A stretch of DNA of 64,000 nucleotides from Aquabacter sp040755535 (GTDB lineage Bacteria; Pseudomonadota; Alphaproteobacteria; Rhizobiales; Xanthobacteraceae). The notes under the pieces are model-generated. The model made no database searches. It saw nothing but the letters and a program-made list of their open reading frames with translations, and was not told the DNA's origin. A program made the position numbers and the translations under genes. The DNA is taken from positions 62,001-126,000 of the forward strand of contig JBFMAV010000003.1 of assembly GCA_040755535.1 (NCBI GenBank). The letters are read 5' to 3'. Of this stretch, positions 8,401-16,217 are shown piece after piece (the first letter of the stretch is position 1; each line of letters opens with the position of its first letter).

Positions 8401-10677
8401 CGCGAGCAACAGGATGCGGGCGAAGGAGGGGCCTTCCCCGGCGGAGAAATCGGCCGGATCGCAACGCTCGATCTGCGATGCGACGTCGAAGGCCCACTCC
8501 GTGCCGGGCGCGGGATCGGCGGCGAGAAGCTGGCGGGCATTGCCCAAATGGCATCGCGCCCGTTCGGCCTGCGAGAGAGTCGCGTAGGCGGCTTCCAGCA
8601 CACGGTCATGGGCGATGGCAAAATCGCCCTCCGATCGCACGAGAAGGCCGGCGGCCACCAGTGCGTGGGCCGCGCGGACCGTCTCATCCAGGCCCGCGCC
8701 GGAAAGTTGCGCCGCGAACGCCGTTGAACATCGTCCGCCGAGCGTCGCGCTGCGCTGGAGAAAGCGGCGTTGGAGATCCGGCAGAGCCTTGATGCGTTCG
8801 GTCATCAGGTCCGCCATCTCGTGGGGCTCCCCACTGGGTTCCTCGCTGGAGGTCCAACTCTGCGTTTCCATGTCGAACCGCAGGATCCGCGCATCCAGGA
8901 AGCGCCGCAGGAGCTGACCGATATAAAAGGGATTCCCGTCTGTCTCGCGATGGATCCGTGCGGCGATGGGACGGATCTCCGGGGGCGTGCTTTTCAGGAT
9001 GTGGGCGACGAGGGCGGTGGTGTCCTGCTCCCGCAGGGGCTGGACGTGCACCTCCCGCGCGAAGTCGGGCGCCCGGCCCAAGCCCTCCAGCAGATCGCGC
9101 ACCAGCCTGCGGTTCCGGGCGTCGCTCCGGGCACTGGCGATCAGGAACACATGCGCCGGGGCTGCGCTGCACAGCTGGCGGACGACATTGATGCTGGCAT
9201 GGTCGAACCATTGCAGGTCATCGAGGAACAGCACCAGGGGGGCGTCCGCCGAGGCCAGGGCTCCGAAGGTTTCCGCGAGGATGCGGGCGGACCGCACCTG
9301 CGCGAGATGGGCCGGAACATCGCCCAGTGCAGGCGCCTCGGGGGGCAGGAAGGCGAGGTCTGGGACCAGGTCCGCCAATGCGCGCGAGCCGCCGACAATG
9401 GTGCAGAGCCGTGCGCGCGCGGCCTCCAATGCCGCTTCCTCGCCTCCCATAAAGTGGGCGAGTGCTGTGCGCAGCGCCTGGACGACGGGCGCGAACGGCG
9501 TTCCTTGCCGCAACTGCACGCCCTTGCCGGCAACGCAGAGGGCGTTCGTGCCGTCGAGCTCCTTCAAGAGGGCGTCCACCAGTGTCGACTTGCCGGCCCC
9601 CGGCTCCCCCGTCACCAGCACGATGCGCCGGTTGGAGCCGGCACGAAAGGCAGCATAGAGGTCCGACAGGGTTTCCAGTTCGCGTTCGCGCCCGACCAGA
9701 TGACCGGGCCTCCCCGAAGGCTCGGCAAATTCCCCGCGCGCCAGCACGAAGTCCGCAGCGCCGGCGCCGGTGGCAAGGGAAGTCGCGACGCGCCGAAAGT
9801 CGGCATGCAGCGCCCGCGCGGTCTGATAGCGGTGCTTGGGATCCTTGCTGAGGAGCTTGAGCAGGATGCGATCGAGCACGGCGGGGATATCGGGCCGTAC
9901 AAGGCGCGCCGATGGGGCCTCCATCGCCACATGGGCATGGAGCCAGCCCGGCAGGGAGTCGGCCTGGAGGGGCAGGGCGCCCACGAGTTGCTCATAGAGG
10001 ATGACACCCAGTGCGTAGAGGTCCGTTCGGGCATCCGCACTGAAGGGGGCGGTCCGGATCAGCTCGGGCGCCGCATAGGCCATGTCTCCCCCCGAGAGCC
10101 GCAGGTCGCCGGCGGCAGCGTACCCCTCGAGCGCCGCTACGGCCGCAAAGTCGGTGAGGCGCACAGCCCCCTCCGGTGCGACCAGCATGCGCTTGGGGGA
10201 GAGACCGCCATGCGTGATCCCGGCCTCGTGGACCCGCATGAGGGTCTCGCTCGCGGCCAGTGCGAGGTCGAGAAGGGCCTCAATGTGCGCGGAGCCAGAG
10301 GGGCGATCCGCCAGCACCTGCGCCGCGCGCGGCGCATAGATCAGCGCGAACCGGTCCTGCTCGCCGCGGAACTGGGGCGGTTCCGCAAGATCGCTCCCGA
10401 GCGTCAGAGCGATCGCGGCCTCGCTCTGGAGCCGTTCGGACTGCGGAGTGTTCCAGTCGGCCAGCAGGATGCGCCACGACAGCTTGTCCGCGTCTGTCAC
10501 CTCCAGGTGATCGACGCCCGCCTCCCGCGTGCGGGCCGTGACCGTCAATCCGCACCACCACGCCGCATCCTTGCGGTCCAGCCGGCCGGCAAGCGCGTTG
10601 CTGAGCAGATAGGGGCTGTTGGGAGCCGGCACGCTGCCCTGGAGCAAGGCGCCCGGAACATGACTTCTTGAGTTCAT
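5497..10677 (-). CDS. Hybrid Ser/Thr kinase-like / AAA ATPase / GAF / sensor histidine kinase
   Basis: About 1726 residues from the chosen ATG at 10677, which has AGAGG 5 bases upstream; an in-frame start at 10812 lacks a clear site. In order: a protein-kinase fold (about 30-310); an AAA/STAND-type ATPase with Walker A GEPGAGKSTL and Walker B LVLFLDDLQW (about 340-620); a long helical TPR-like middle; a GAF domain (about 1330-1480); and a histidine kinase with H-box FATSVAHEINQPLA, N-box NLITNAIQSM, and G-boxes DTGCGM and GMGVGLAI. The kinase lobe carries HGGLSPKRM in place of HRDLKPxN and DFA in place of DFG, although AAPE remains. It therefore looks like a pseudokinase used for signal input or scaffolding. 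No receiver or response regulator gene sits beside it. An AraC gene lies divergent. Confidence 0.88.
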   Translation of the reverse strand: MNSRSHVPGALLQGSVPAPNSPYLLSNALAGRLDRKDAAWWCGLTVTARTREAGVDHLEVTDADKLSWRILLADWNTPQSERLQSEAAIALTLGSDLAEPPQFRGEQDRFALIYAPRAAQVLADRPSGSAHIEALLDLALAASETLMRVHEAGITHGGLSPKRMLVAPEGAVRLTDFAAVAALEGYAAAGDLRLSGGDMAYAAPELIRTAPFSADARTDLYALGVILYEQLVGALPLQADSLPGWLHAHVAMEAPSARLVRPDIPAVLDRILLKLLSKDPKHRYQTARALHADFRRVATSLATGAGAADFVLARGEFAEPSGRPGHLVGRERELETLSDLYAAFRAGSNRRIVLVTGEPGAGKSTLVDALLKELDGTNALCVAGKGVQLRQGTPFAPVVQALRTALAHFMGGEEAALEAARARLCTIVGGSRALADLVPDLAFLPPEAPALGDVPAHLAQVRSARILAETFGALASADAPLVLFLDDLQWFDHASINVVRQLCSAAPAHVFLIASARSDARNRRLVRDLLEGLGRAPDFAREVHVQPLREQDTTALVAHILKSTPPEIRPIAARIHRETDGNPFYIGQLLRRFLDARILRFDMETQSWTSSEEPSGEPHEMADLMTERIKALPDLQRRFLQRSATLGGRCSTAFAAQLSGAGLDETVRAAHALVAAGLLVRSEGDFAIAHDRVLEAAYATLSQAERARCHLGNARQLLAADPAPGTEWAFDVASQIERCDPADFSAGEGPSFARILLLAARKCRSAGEADRAVHLVELIRRVLPVPPPEEMAALVFDAEWLHCDGLLALGRVDEALAALDALPRPGDDPVALADIYRLKAFGLTVKSAYDPAIAAALAGLRTLGMDLATSATPEELEAAYRRCRHQIDTLTHERLMALPEMTDRTARAAMSLLSTLIAAFFVKGDLRFLHVIKIVELTLAYGTAPETAYGLGWFGVQGALYFGDYERGTEDATAARALALRDGYEAQRTAALIALDQISAWTRPMRTALSHAREGARIGQAAGDHGMVCYARNHIASDLLAIGTRLDLVRSELSDSIAMTREIGYADIEWILQAQLDFVEALRTGEMPGPVPDPDLKSASVATQFWVKHFSGLRFFLLGHFETALTLLEEAEAMAWAAAAHVDTANTCFFLALAHAHIARPDLLPEDRLRHMSVARDRFRFWAALNAETFSCRHLLLEAEAARLAGQRAEAMDLYERAARAAAGASFVHEQALAQELAARFYRDMGLHAPAQGCLQAALQGYQEWGAQAKADQLAASVGAGAGTTPSAPFSTARRIQQELDLTVMTAASQTLAEEVGLEQVVRTLMKSMLVHAGAQFGLLLLLRDGAPASEAVARVSGQAIDIAFRPAQTPEDLMPAAVLKTVLRTRRPVTLADAASEAPQRGLSLGGRPIRSLACIPLIKRGELIGMLYMENALSADVFTPQRMAMLEVLAPQAAISLDAARLYGDLMDENLRRAQAEFDLREARSDLARANQLTAMGSFATSVAHEINQPLASLVAQAEAGLRWLHRPKPDLAEVSNSLESIRKSGRRAADIITALRALVKQAPSPTDRVAVEDMLDEVLKILAPEFATHGIAPVLVAPAARHEIQANPIQIQQVFFNLITNAIQSMAHRPAGARELRICVSARGDMVEIAFADTGCGMPQEIAARIFQPFFTTKTSGMGVGLAICRSIMELHAGTLEVRSTEGQGSTFFVRLPRDAPPASPLQ

Positions 10678-10887
10678 GGTCGCCTCTGGTGGATCGGGGC
10701 GTCGCGGAGCCATCGACGCGCGAGGGAATGCCGCTGACCCGGAGCCGACCCTAGCCGATGGTGCATGGTGCGTCTTTGCCCGGATTGGCATAGAGTTTGC
10801 CTGAATTGACATCCTTGGCCGGTGACGCTTCAGGTCTCATGCTCGTCGGTCGGGCGAAGCTATGCACTGCGATTTGAGGGGTTGCAT

Positions 10888-11778
10888 ATGGCAAGCGTGC
10901 ATGAATTCGGCCGGCGCAAGTTCCCCCGAGGCGCGGTGGTGGTGAGCTCCGCAGGGCGGAACTGGACCGGCATGGCCGCTGAAATCCGCAATCACCCAGC
11001 CGGCGAAATTCCTCCGCCTGTCCCCCAGCAGATGGAGGTCACCCTCGCCCTGTTTGGATCGCCGACCGGGCGCGTGCAGCGCCGGGGCAACGGCGAGTTG
11101 CAGGATACGGCGGCGCGGCCCGGCACGATTTGGCTCTGCCCCATCGGCGTGGTGGAAGATTCCATACGCATCACGGATGATCTCAGCGATATCCTGCATA
11201 TGTATATCGCAGAGGAGGTCCTGGCCGACGTTTCGGCCGCGGCGTCCCGCACCGCCTCGGTGGGAAACATCGCCTATCGGGCGGATATCGACGACGAGTT
11301 CGTCCGTCAGGTGGGCTACCGCATCCGCGCCGAGCTTGAGGACGAGTCGTCCGTCGGACCGTTTCTGGTGGATAGCCTTGCCCGCTCCATGGCCGCCTAT
11401 CTCGTCTCCAGATACGGCGGCGGCATGGTTCAGAACCCGTCGGAGCCGGCCATCGAGCAGTTCCGCATGCGACGCGTTATTGAGTACATCAACGACAATC
11501 TGGAGACGGACATCTCGCTCGCCGACCTGTCGGCGATCGCCTGTCTCAGCCGTCACCATTTCGCCCGCGCATTCCGCTCCGCCGTGGGCGTGCCGCCGCA
11601 TCGCTTCATCAGTTCGCTGCGGCTCCAGCGAGCGCAGGACATGCTGGTCCATACCCCCTTCAGCCTAGCGGAAATCGCCTACGCCTGCCGTTTCTCCTCC
11701 CAATCCACCTTCACCCGCGCCTTTCGCCGGCACGTCGGCGTCTCCCCCGGCGAATACCGAAGGAATGCGGCGACCTAG
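10888..11778 (+). CDS. AraC-family transcriptional regulator
   Basis: 296 residues from ATG 10888, chosen because GAGGGG sits 6 bases upstream; an open frame to 10822 lacks a site. The C-terminal ~100 residues form the two helix-turn-helix units of the AraC/XylS family: TDISLADLSAIACLSRHHFARAF then FSLAEIAYACRFSSQSTFTRAFRRHVGVSPGEYRR. The N-terminal part is a less conserved sensing region with no recognised ligand motif. It is divergent from the hybrid kinase and convergent with the alpha/beta hydrolase, so any of these could be targets. It resembles GadX/FeaR-type activators only in the DNA-binding half, so the effector is unknown. Confidence 0.88.
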   Translation: MASVHEFGRRKFPRGAVVVSSAGRNWTGMAAEIRNHPAGEIPPPVPQQMEVTLALFGSPTGRVQRRGNGELQDTAARPGTIWLCPIGVVEDSIRITDDLSDILHMYIAEEVLADVSAAASRTASVGNIAYRADIDDEFVRQVGYRIRAELEDESSVGPFLVDSLARSMAAYLVSRYGGGMVQNPSEPAIEQFRMRRVIEYINDNLETDISLADLSAIACLSRHHFARAFRSAVGVPPHRFISSLRLQRAQDMLVHTPFSLAEIAYACRFSSQSTFTRAFRRHVGVSPGEYRRNAAT

Positions 11779-11836
11779 CGCCGGATTTGCCATGCGCGAT
11801 GGATCGCCTTTGCGGCGCATGGCCCAAGGCCGTGTT

Positions 11837-11867
11837 CCGGCGGACCACGATGGCCGTGATCCGCCGG
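11837..11867. terminator. Hairpin terminator between convergent genes
   Basis: A 13-base-pair stem with one C·A mismatch (left arm 11837-11849, right arm 11855-11867) and a 5-base loop lies between the stop of the AraC gene and the stop of the hydrolase gene. It has no clean U-tract on either side. Its position between two convergent stops makes a bidirectional terminator likely. Confidence 0.6.
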
Positions 11868-11876
11868 GTGATGTCC

Positions 11877-12935
11877 TCAGCCCTTCACGAAGGCCAGAAG
11901 GTCCGGGTTGATGACTTCTGCATGGGTGGTCAGCATGCCGTGGGGAAAGCCCGGATAGATTTTCAGGGTGCTGTTCTTCAGCAATTTTGCCTGAAGCAGC
12001 GCGGCGTCCTGATACGGCACGACCTGATCGTCGTCGCCCTGGAGAACCAGGGTGGGGACAGTGATCGCCTTGAGGTCGTCCGTCTGGTCGGTCTCGGAGA
12101 ACGCCTTGATGCCTTCATACTGAGCGACCGCGCCGCCCATCATGCCCTGCCGCCACCAGTTCAGGATCACGCCCTGCGAAACCTTGGCGCCTGGCCGGTT
12201 GAACCCGTAGAAGGGGCCGGAGGCCACATCCATGTAGAATTGTGACCGGTCGGCGGCCAGCGCACTGCGGAAGCCGTCGAACACCTCGATGGGTGTGCCG
12301 CCGGGATTGCTGGCGGTCTTCAGCATGAGCGGCGGAATGGATGCGACCAGCACCGCCTTGGCGACGCGCCCTTGGGGCTGACCGTAGCGCGCCACATAGC
12401 GTGCCACTTCTCCCCCGCCGGTGGAATGGCCGATATGCACCACGTTGCGCAGGTTGAGATGCTCGACCACCGCCGATGCATCGGCCGCGTAGCGGTCGAT
12501 CGTGTTGTCGGTGTCCACCTGGGTTGAACGGCCATGGCCGCGACGGTCATGGGCGACCACGCGATACCCCTTGGAGAGGAAGAACAGGAGCTGGGCGTCC
12601 CAGTCGTCGGCCGAGAGCGGCCATCCATGGTGGAAGTGGATCGGTTGGGCGTCCTTGGGGCCCCAATCCTTGAAGAAGATCTCCGTGCCGTCCGCTGTTT
12701 TCACAAATCCGCTGCTCATCCGATGAACTCCTCTGAGAGGGTGCGCGCCGGAAGTGGCGCTTGCACTGGCCGCAATGGCAGCAGCCGGAAGCACCGTGGT
12801 CGCCGCGAGGCCCGCCGCGATGCCGAACACCCCGCGTCGGGTCATCTGACGACCCTTGCCCGTTACCGCCGTCGACGCATCGGCCGTGATGTCCAAGATC
12901 TGTTTTGATCCGAGAACGCTCGGGAACCTGCCCAT
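11877..12935 (-). CDS. Exported alpha/beta hydrolase (non-heme chloroperoxidase/esterase type)
   Basis: 352 residues from ATG 12935 (AGGAG about 10 bases upstream). An internal ATG at 12845 with AAGGG 7 bases upstream would start directly at MTRRGVFGIAAG and cannot be excluded. That segment, twin arginines followed by AAGLAATTVLPAAAIAASA, is a Tat-type signal, so the protein is probably exported folded. The hydrolase body shows the oxyanion HHGWPLSADDWD, the nucleophile elbow GHSTGGGE, the acid loop GDDDQVVP and the catalytic histidine in FPHGM. Together these form the Ser-Asp-His triad of cofactor-free haloperoxidase/perhydrolase-like enzymes. The physiological substrate is unknown; simple ester hydrolysis is as likely as halogenation. 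Confidence 0.85.
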   Translation of the reverse strand: MGRFPSVLGSKQILDITADASTAVTGKGRQMTRRGVFGIAAGLAATTVLPAAAIAASASATSGAHPLRGVHRMSSGFVKTADGTEIFFKDWGPKDAQPIHFHHGWPLSADDWDAQLLFFLSKGYRVVAHDRRGHGRSTQVDTDNTIDRYAADASAVVEHLNLRNVVHIGHSTGGGEVARYVARYGQPQGRVAKAVLVASIPPLMLKTASNPGGTPIEVFDGFRSALAADRSQFYMDVASGPFYGFNRPGAKVSQGVILNWWRQGMMGGAVAQYEGIKAFSETDQTDDLKAITVPTLVLQGDDDQVVPYQDAALLQAKLLKNSTLKIYPGFPHGMLTTHAEVINPDLLAFVKG

Positions 12936-13253
12936 GGCCGTGATCTCCTGTTGCCATTGCTTGCGAGATCAAATCTAGGCGAGCTGTGTTGATGTCTGAA
13001 TTGAACGGGCGGTCTGCGTGTGTATACTTAAGTTTTAGATAGATGTTCTTTGGGGCGCGCCACGCCGGGGAGAAGCCCGCTGATCCCCACCGCCGCGACG
13101 AGCGCACGAGCCCGAGGTTGAGGGGCACCATCCCACCAAAGTATGAGCGCCGCACGCCTACGGTCGATTCACCCAGGCGCCCCGCGCTTCGAGAATGGCT
13201 GCCATCAGAGCACGGGTTTCGCACCTGTGCCGCGCAGCACAATGGAGTGCACC
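12936..13253. promoter_or_regulatory. Divergent intergenic region, hydrolase / peroxiredoxin
   Basis: This 318-base stretch separates the hydrolase (minus) from the peroxiredoxin operon (plus). The only AT-rich part, about 13018-13040, contains TATACTTAAGTTTTAG with the 8-base palindrome ACTTAAGT, a plausible promoter or operator site. An open frame runs through from 13143 into the peroxiredoxin but has no ribosome-binding site or family signal. No gene is called here. Confidence 0.4.
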
Positions 13254-13772
13254 ATGGCAAACCCGTCCCTCCCAGCGTCAGGCCCGCATTTGCCCCCCGG
13301 CGCGCCGGCCCCGGATTTCACCTTGTCCGCGACGCCGGACCAGACCCTCTCCCTCAGCGAGATGCGCGGCCATCCCGTCATTCTCGCCTTCTATCCGGCG
13401 GACTGGAGCCCGGTTTGCGGGGACGAAGTGAGCCTTCTCAACGCGGTTCTGCCCGAGTTCCATCGCCATGGCGCCCAGCTTGTCGGCATCTCGACGGATG
13501 GCGTGTGGTGCCACGCGGCGTTCGCCGCGGACCGCAAACTGCATTTCCCGCTGCTTGCGGATTTCGAACCCAAGGGTGAGGTCGCCCGACGCTACGGCGT
13601 CTTTCGCGAAGCGGATGGCGTGGCCGACCGCGCCCTGTTCGTGATCGACGCGGACGGCATCATCCGCTGGTCCTACGTCTCTCCGCTCGGCATCAACCCC
13701 GGGGCGGACGGCATATTGGAGGCGCTGGAAAAGCTCCCCGCGCGCACCTCCGTCGAAGGAGCCGCCCCATGA
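13254..13772 (+). CDS. Peroxiredoxin (AhpC/TSA family)
   Basis: 172 residues from ATG 13254, chosen for GGAG 6 bases upstream. A thiol peroxidase that reduces H2O2 or organic hydroperoxides in the cytoplasm. The active-site segment FYPADWSPVCGDE holds the peroxidatic Cys55, with Ser replacing the usual Thr in PxxxTxxC. A second cysteine, Cys86 in DGVWCHAAF, could act in resolution. LSEMRGHPVILAFYPADWS and the C-terminal GVFREADGVADRALFVIDADGIIRW are typical of the family. Its stop overlaps the start of the next gene (ATGA), so it is translationally coupled to a CPYC oxidoreductase that may recycle it. Confidence 0.9.
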   Translation: MANPSLPASGPHLPPGAPAPDFTLSATPDQTLSLSEMRGHPVILAFYPADWSPVCGDEVSLLNAVLPEFHRHGAQLVGISTDGVWCHAAFAADRKLHFPLLADFEPKGEVARRYGVFREADGVADRALFVIDADGIIRWSYVSPLGINPGADGILEALEKLPARTSVEGAAP

Positions 13773-14299
13773 CCCACCCCATCCCTCCGATCGGGGCCGA
13801 GGATCACGTCCTCGGCGTCCCGACCTTCGCCGTGACCCTGGTGGAATACGGCGATTACCAGTGCCCCTATTGCGGCGAGGCCTATCCCGTACTCAAAGCG
13901 GTCCAGCACGCGCTCGGGACCAGGCTGCGCTTCGTGTTCCGCAATTTTCCGCTCGTGGACGTCCATGCCCATGCGCTGCGGGCCGCCCAATTCTCCGAGG
14001 CCGCAGCGCAGGCGGGGCGGTTCTGGGAGGCGCACGACATGCTCTACGAGAACCAGGATGCGCTCGGCGACCAAGATCTTGCGCAGTATGGCGCGCGTCT
14101 CGGCATTGACCGCGCCCTGCTCGCGGCGGCGTTCGAAGGCCGCCACGACGACAAGATCCAGCGGGACTTCCTCGGCGGGGTGCGCGGCGGGGTGAACGGA
14201 ACCCCGAGCCTGTTCATCAACGGCCTTTTCTATGAGGGGCCGCGGGACGCTGAAAGCCTCGTCGCGGTGCTCCGGCAGGCCACGACGCAGCGCGTCTAG
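13769..14299 (+). CDS. DsbA/Thioredoxin_4-family CPYC oxidoreductase without signal peptide
   Basis: 176 residues. The thioredoxin fold shows VTLVEYGDYQCPYCGEAYP, with the CPYC pair at Cys32 and Cys35, and the cis-proline loop GVNGTPSLFINGLFYEG near the C-terminus. An inserted helical domain lies between them (AAQFSEAAAQAGRFWEAHDMLYENQ). This is the single-domain DsbA-like group that includes DsbG/BdbD-like proteins. Periplasmic members carry a signal peptide or TM anchor; this one starts directly with MTHPIPPIGAEDHVLG, so it should be cytoplasmic. The ATGA overlap with the peroxiredoxin gene suggests a thiol-recycling partnership. Confidence 0.87.
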   Translation: MTHPIPPIGAEDHVLGVPTFAVTLVEYGDYQCPYCGEAYPVLKAVQHALGTRLRFVFRNFPLVDVHAHALRAAQFSEAAAQAGRFWEAHDMLYENQDALGDQDLAQYGARLGIDRALLAAAFEGRHDDKIQRDFLGGVRGGVNGTPSLFINGLFYEGPRDAESLVAVLRQATTQRV

Positions 14300-14425
14300 A
14301 GCATTTCCGAGCGGCCTGTGTGCCATTTGCGGGGTCGCCGCGCCGCGCGCGGGACGGTCCCCGACACCTCAATACCGCCGGCGGACCCCTGCCGGCATCC
14401 TTGCCCCTCCGTGATGGTGAGAGCC

Positions 14426-15631
14426 ATGACCCTTCAGGACAGCGCCCGCCCCGGGCGTGCCGAGAGCGCACGCCTCGCGCTCGGCCACGGGACCACGTTC
14501 GCGATGGCGGCCGCAGCCGGCCTTGCCATCGCCAACATCTACTATAATCAGCCCATGCTCGAACTGATCGAGCAGGACCTGCCCGACAAGATCGCGGGCG
14601 CCATTCCCACGGCCACGCAGCTCGGCTATGCGCTGGGCCTGTTCCTGCTGGTGCCGCTCGGCGATCTGGTGGAGCGCAAGCGCCTTATCATCCTCCAGTT
14701 CGCGATTCTCTCGGTCGCCCTGGCCCTGGCCCTGGCCGCGCTCGCGCCCAATGCCCTGACCCTGGTGGCGGCCTCGCTGGCGGTGGGCCTGCTTGCCACG
14801 GTGGCCCAGCAGATCGTTCCCTTTGCCGCGCACCTGGCTGTGCCCGAGCGCCGCGGCGCGACGGTGGGGACGGTCATGGCCGGGCTTCTGACCGGCATCC
14901 TGCTCAGCCGCACCCTGGCCGGCTTCGTGGCGGCCCATGCCGGATGGCGCGAGATGTTCTGGCTGTCCGTCCCCCTTGCGATTGCCGCTGCCGCCCTCAT
15001 GGCTGCCGTCCTGCCGCGCAGCCGGCCGGACGCGGCGTTGAGCTATCCGCGGCTGCTTCACTCCATCTGGCACCTCTGGCGCGCCTATCCCGCGCTGAGG
15101 CTCGCCGCGCTGACCCAATCCGCGCTGTTCGCGGCCTTCACCGTGTTCTGGACGATGCTCGCCTTCCGGCTGGCGGAGCCCCGCTTCGGCTTCGGCGCGG
15201 AGATTGCGGGCCTGTTCGGCTTGGTGGGTGCGGTGGGCATCCTCGCCGCGCCCCTGGCGGGCCGCTTCGCTGACCGGCGCGGTCCCGCGCAGGCGGTGAT
15301 CCTCGGCGTGATCGTCACCCTCGCGGCCTGGCTGGTCTTTGGCTTCTGGACATCGCTTACCGGCCTTGTGGTGGGGGTGATTCTGTTGGATTTCGGCATG
15401 CAGACGGCCCTGGTCTCCAACCAGCACATCGTGTTCGCCCTGCACCCGGAGGCCCGCGCCCGCCTCAACACCGTCCTGATGGGCACCATGTTCCTCGGCG
15501 GCGCGCTCGGCTCCGCGCTGGCGACCCTGGCCTGGCAGGCGGGCGGCTGGCTGGCCGTCAGCGGCCTGGGCATCGGCTGCGCGATCCTCGCCAGCCTGTT
15601 ACAGGCGTGCGCCCGGCATCGCCACGCCTGA
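14426..15631 (+). CDS. MFS transporter, 12 transmembrane segments
   Basis: About 401 residues from ATG 14426; an alternative ATG lies at 14414. Hydrophobic helices alternate with short loops. The motif A-like loop after helix 2 reads LGDLVERKRLI and its C-half counterpart GRFADRRG, both hallmarks of the major facilitator superfamily. The NIYYNQPMLELI segment after helix 1 recalls drug/sugar efflux MFS proteins of the YnfM type, so export of a small metabolite or drug is likely. It follows the peroxiredoxin/DsbA pair on the same strand after 126 bases. The substrate cannot be told. Confidence 0.85.
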   Translation: MTLQDSARPGRAESARLALGHGTTFAMAAAAGLAIANIYYNQPMLELIEQDLPDKIAGAIPTATQLGYALGLFLLVPLGDLVERKRLIILQFAILSVALALALAALAPNALTLVAASLAVGLLATVAQQIVPFAAHLAVPERRGATVGTVMAGLLTGILLSRTLAGFVAAHAGWREMFWLSVPLAIAAAALMAAVLPRSRPDAALSYPRLLHSIWHLWRAYPALRLAALTQSALFAAFTVFWTMLAFRLAEPRFGFGAEIAGLFGLVGAVGILAAPLAGRFADRRGPAQAVILGVIVTLAAWLVFGFWTSLTGLVVGVILLDFGMQTALVSNQHIVFALHPEARARLNTVLMGTMFLGGALGSALATLAWQAGGWLAVSGLGIGCAILASLLQACARHRHA

Positions 15632-16217
15632 CCTTCTCCATCGGATCGACCACGCGCCCCCCCGCGCCATCCCTCTGCCCCGAACTCGGCCTCGGCCGGC
15701 GTCTGCCGGCCGAGACCTTTCGCGTTGAAGCAGATCGTCCCGCCTTCCCGTCGGCGGAGGGAGATTGCGCGCGAGAGCTCCGGCGTCACGGCGCTCCATA
15801 ACGCCGGACCAGCCGGACCTGCCGGGCCGATCGCGCCGCGCGCTGCGGCCGGCTGACGGGCACCTCAGCGATCGCGCGCGGCCCCTTTCCTGGCGCGCGT
15901 TTGGTTCGCTTGCCGCACCATCAAGTTGGTCAAACCTTCTGGACCCTGCCCAGAGCATTTCAGCCCATTTCCTTCTTGCGAAACGGTTCCCCCTTCATTT
16001 GGCAATGCACCCAGGTGCGGTCTGCGACGCCCCTGGGGTTCGCTACGGGTCAAGACCGTTGCCAGCAAGGCACAGGCTTGGACAGGACCCGCCGCATGGT
16101 CATCTGTCCCGTCGGCACCTCTGCCTGGGCGAAACGAAAGGCGGCCGCCCCGTTCCGAGCGACCGCCTCACGTGTTCTGCGGAGAACCGCGCGCGGGAGC
16201 ACGCGCAGGTGCCGGTC
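15632..16217. other. 586-base intergenic region with a degenerate palindromic element
   Basis: Apart from the hairpin at 15691-15714 I see no gene. Frames open on the plus strand read into the antisense of cydB and have no coding character. About 15952-16007 reads AGAGCATTTC... through GCGAAACGGTTCCCCCTTC to GGCAATGC, with GCATT/AATGC outer arms. From memory this resembles the AGAGCATTT...AACCGGTTT... palindromic intergenic elements scattered in Rhizobiales genomes. That is a resemblance, not a proven match. Confidence 0.4.
15691..15714 (+). terminator. Perfect 10-bp hairpin downstream of the MFS gene
   Basis: Arms CTCGGCCGGC and GCCGGCCGAG around a GTCT loop, starting 60 bases after the MFS stop and followed by ACCTTT. 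The strength of the stem and its position fit a transcription terminator, although the U-tract is short. Confidence 0.65.

Noticed and set aside
8770..10671. 633-codon plus-strand open frame opposite the hybrid kinase
   Set aside because: Purely antisense to a gene with clear conserved domains; a high-GC shadow frame without motifs.
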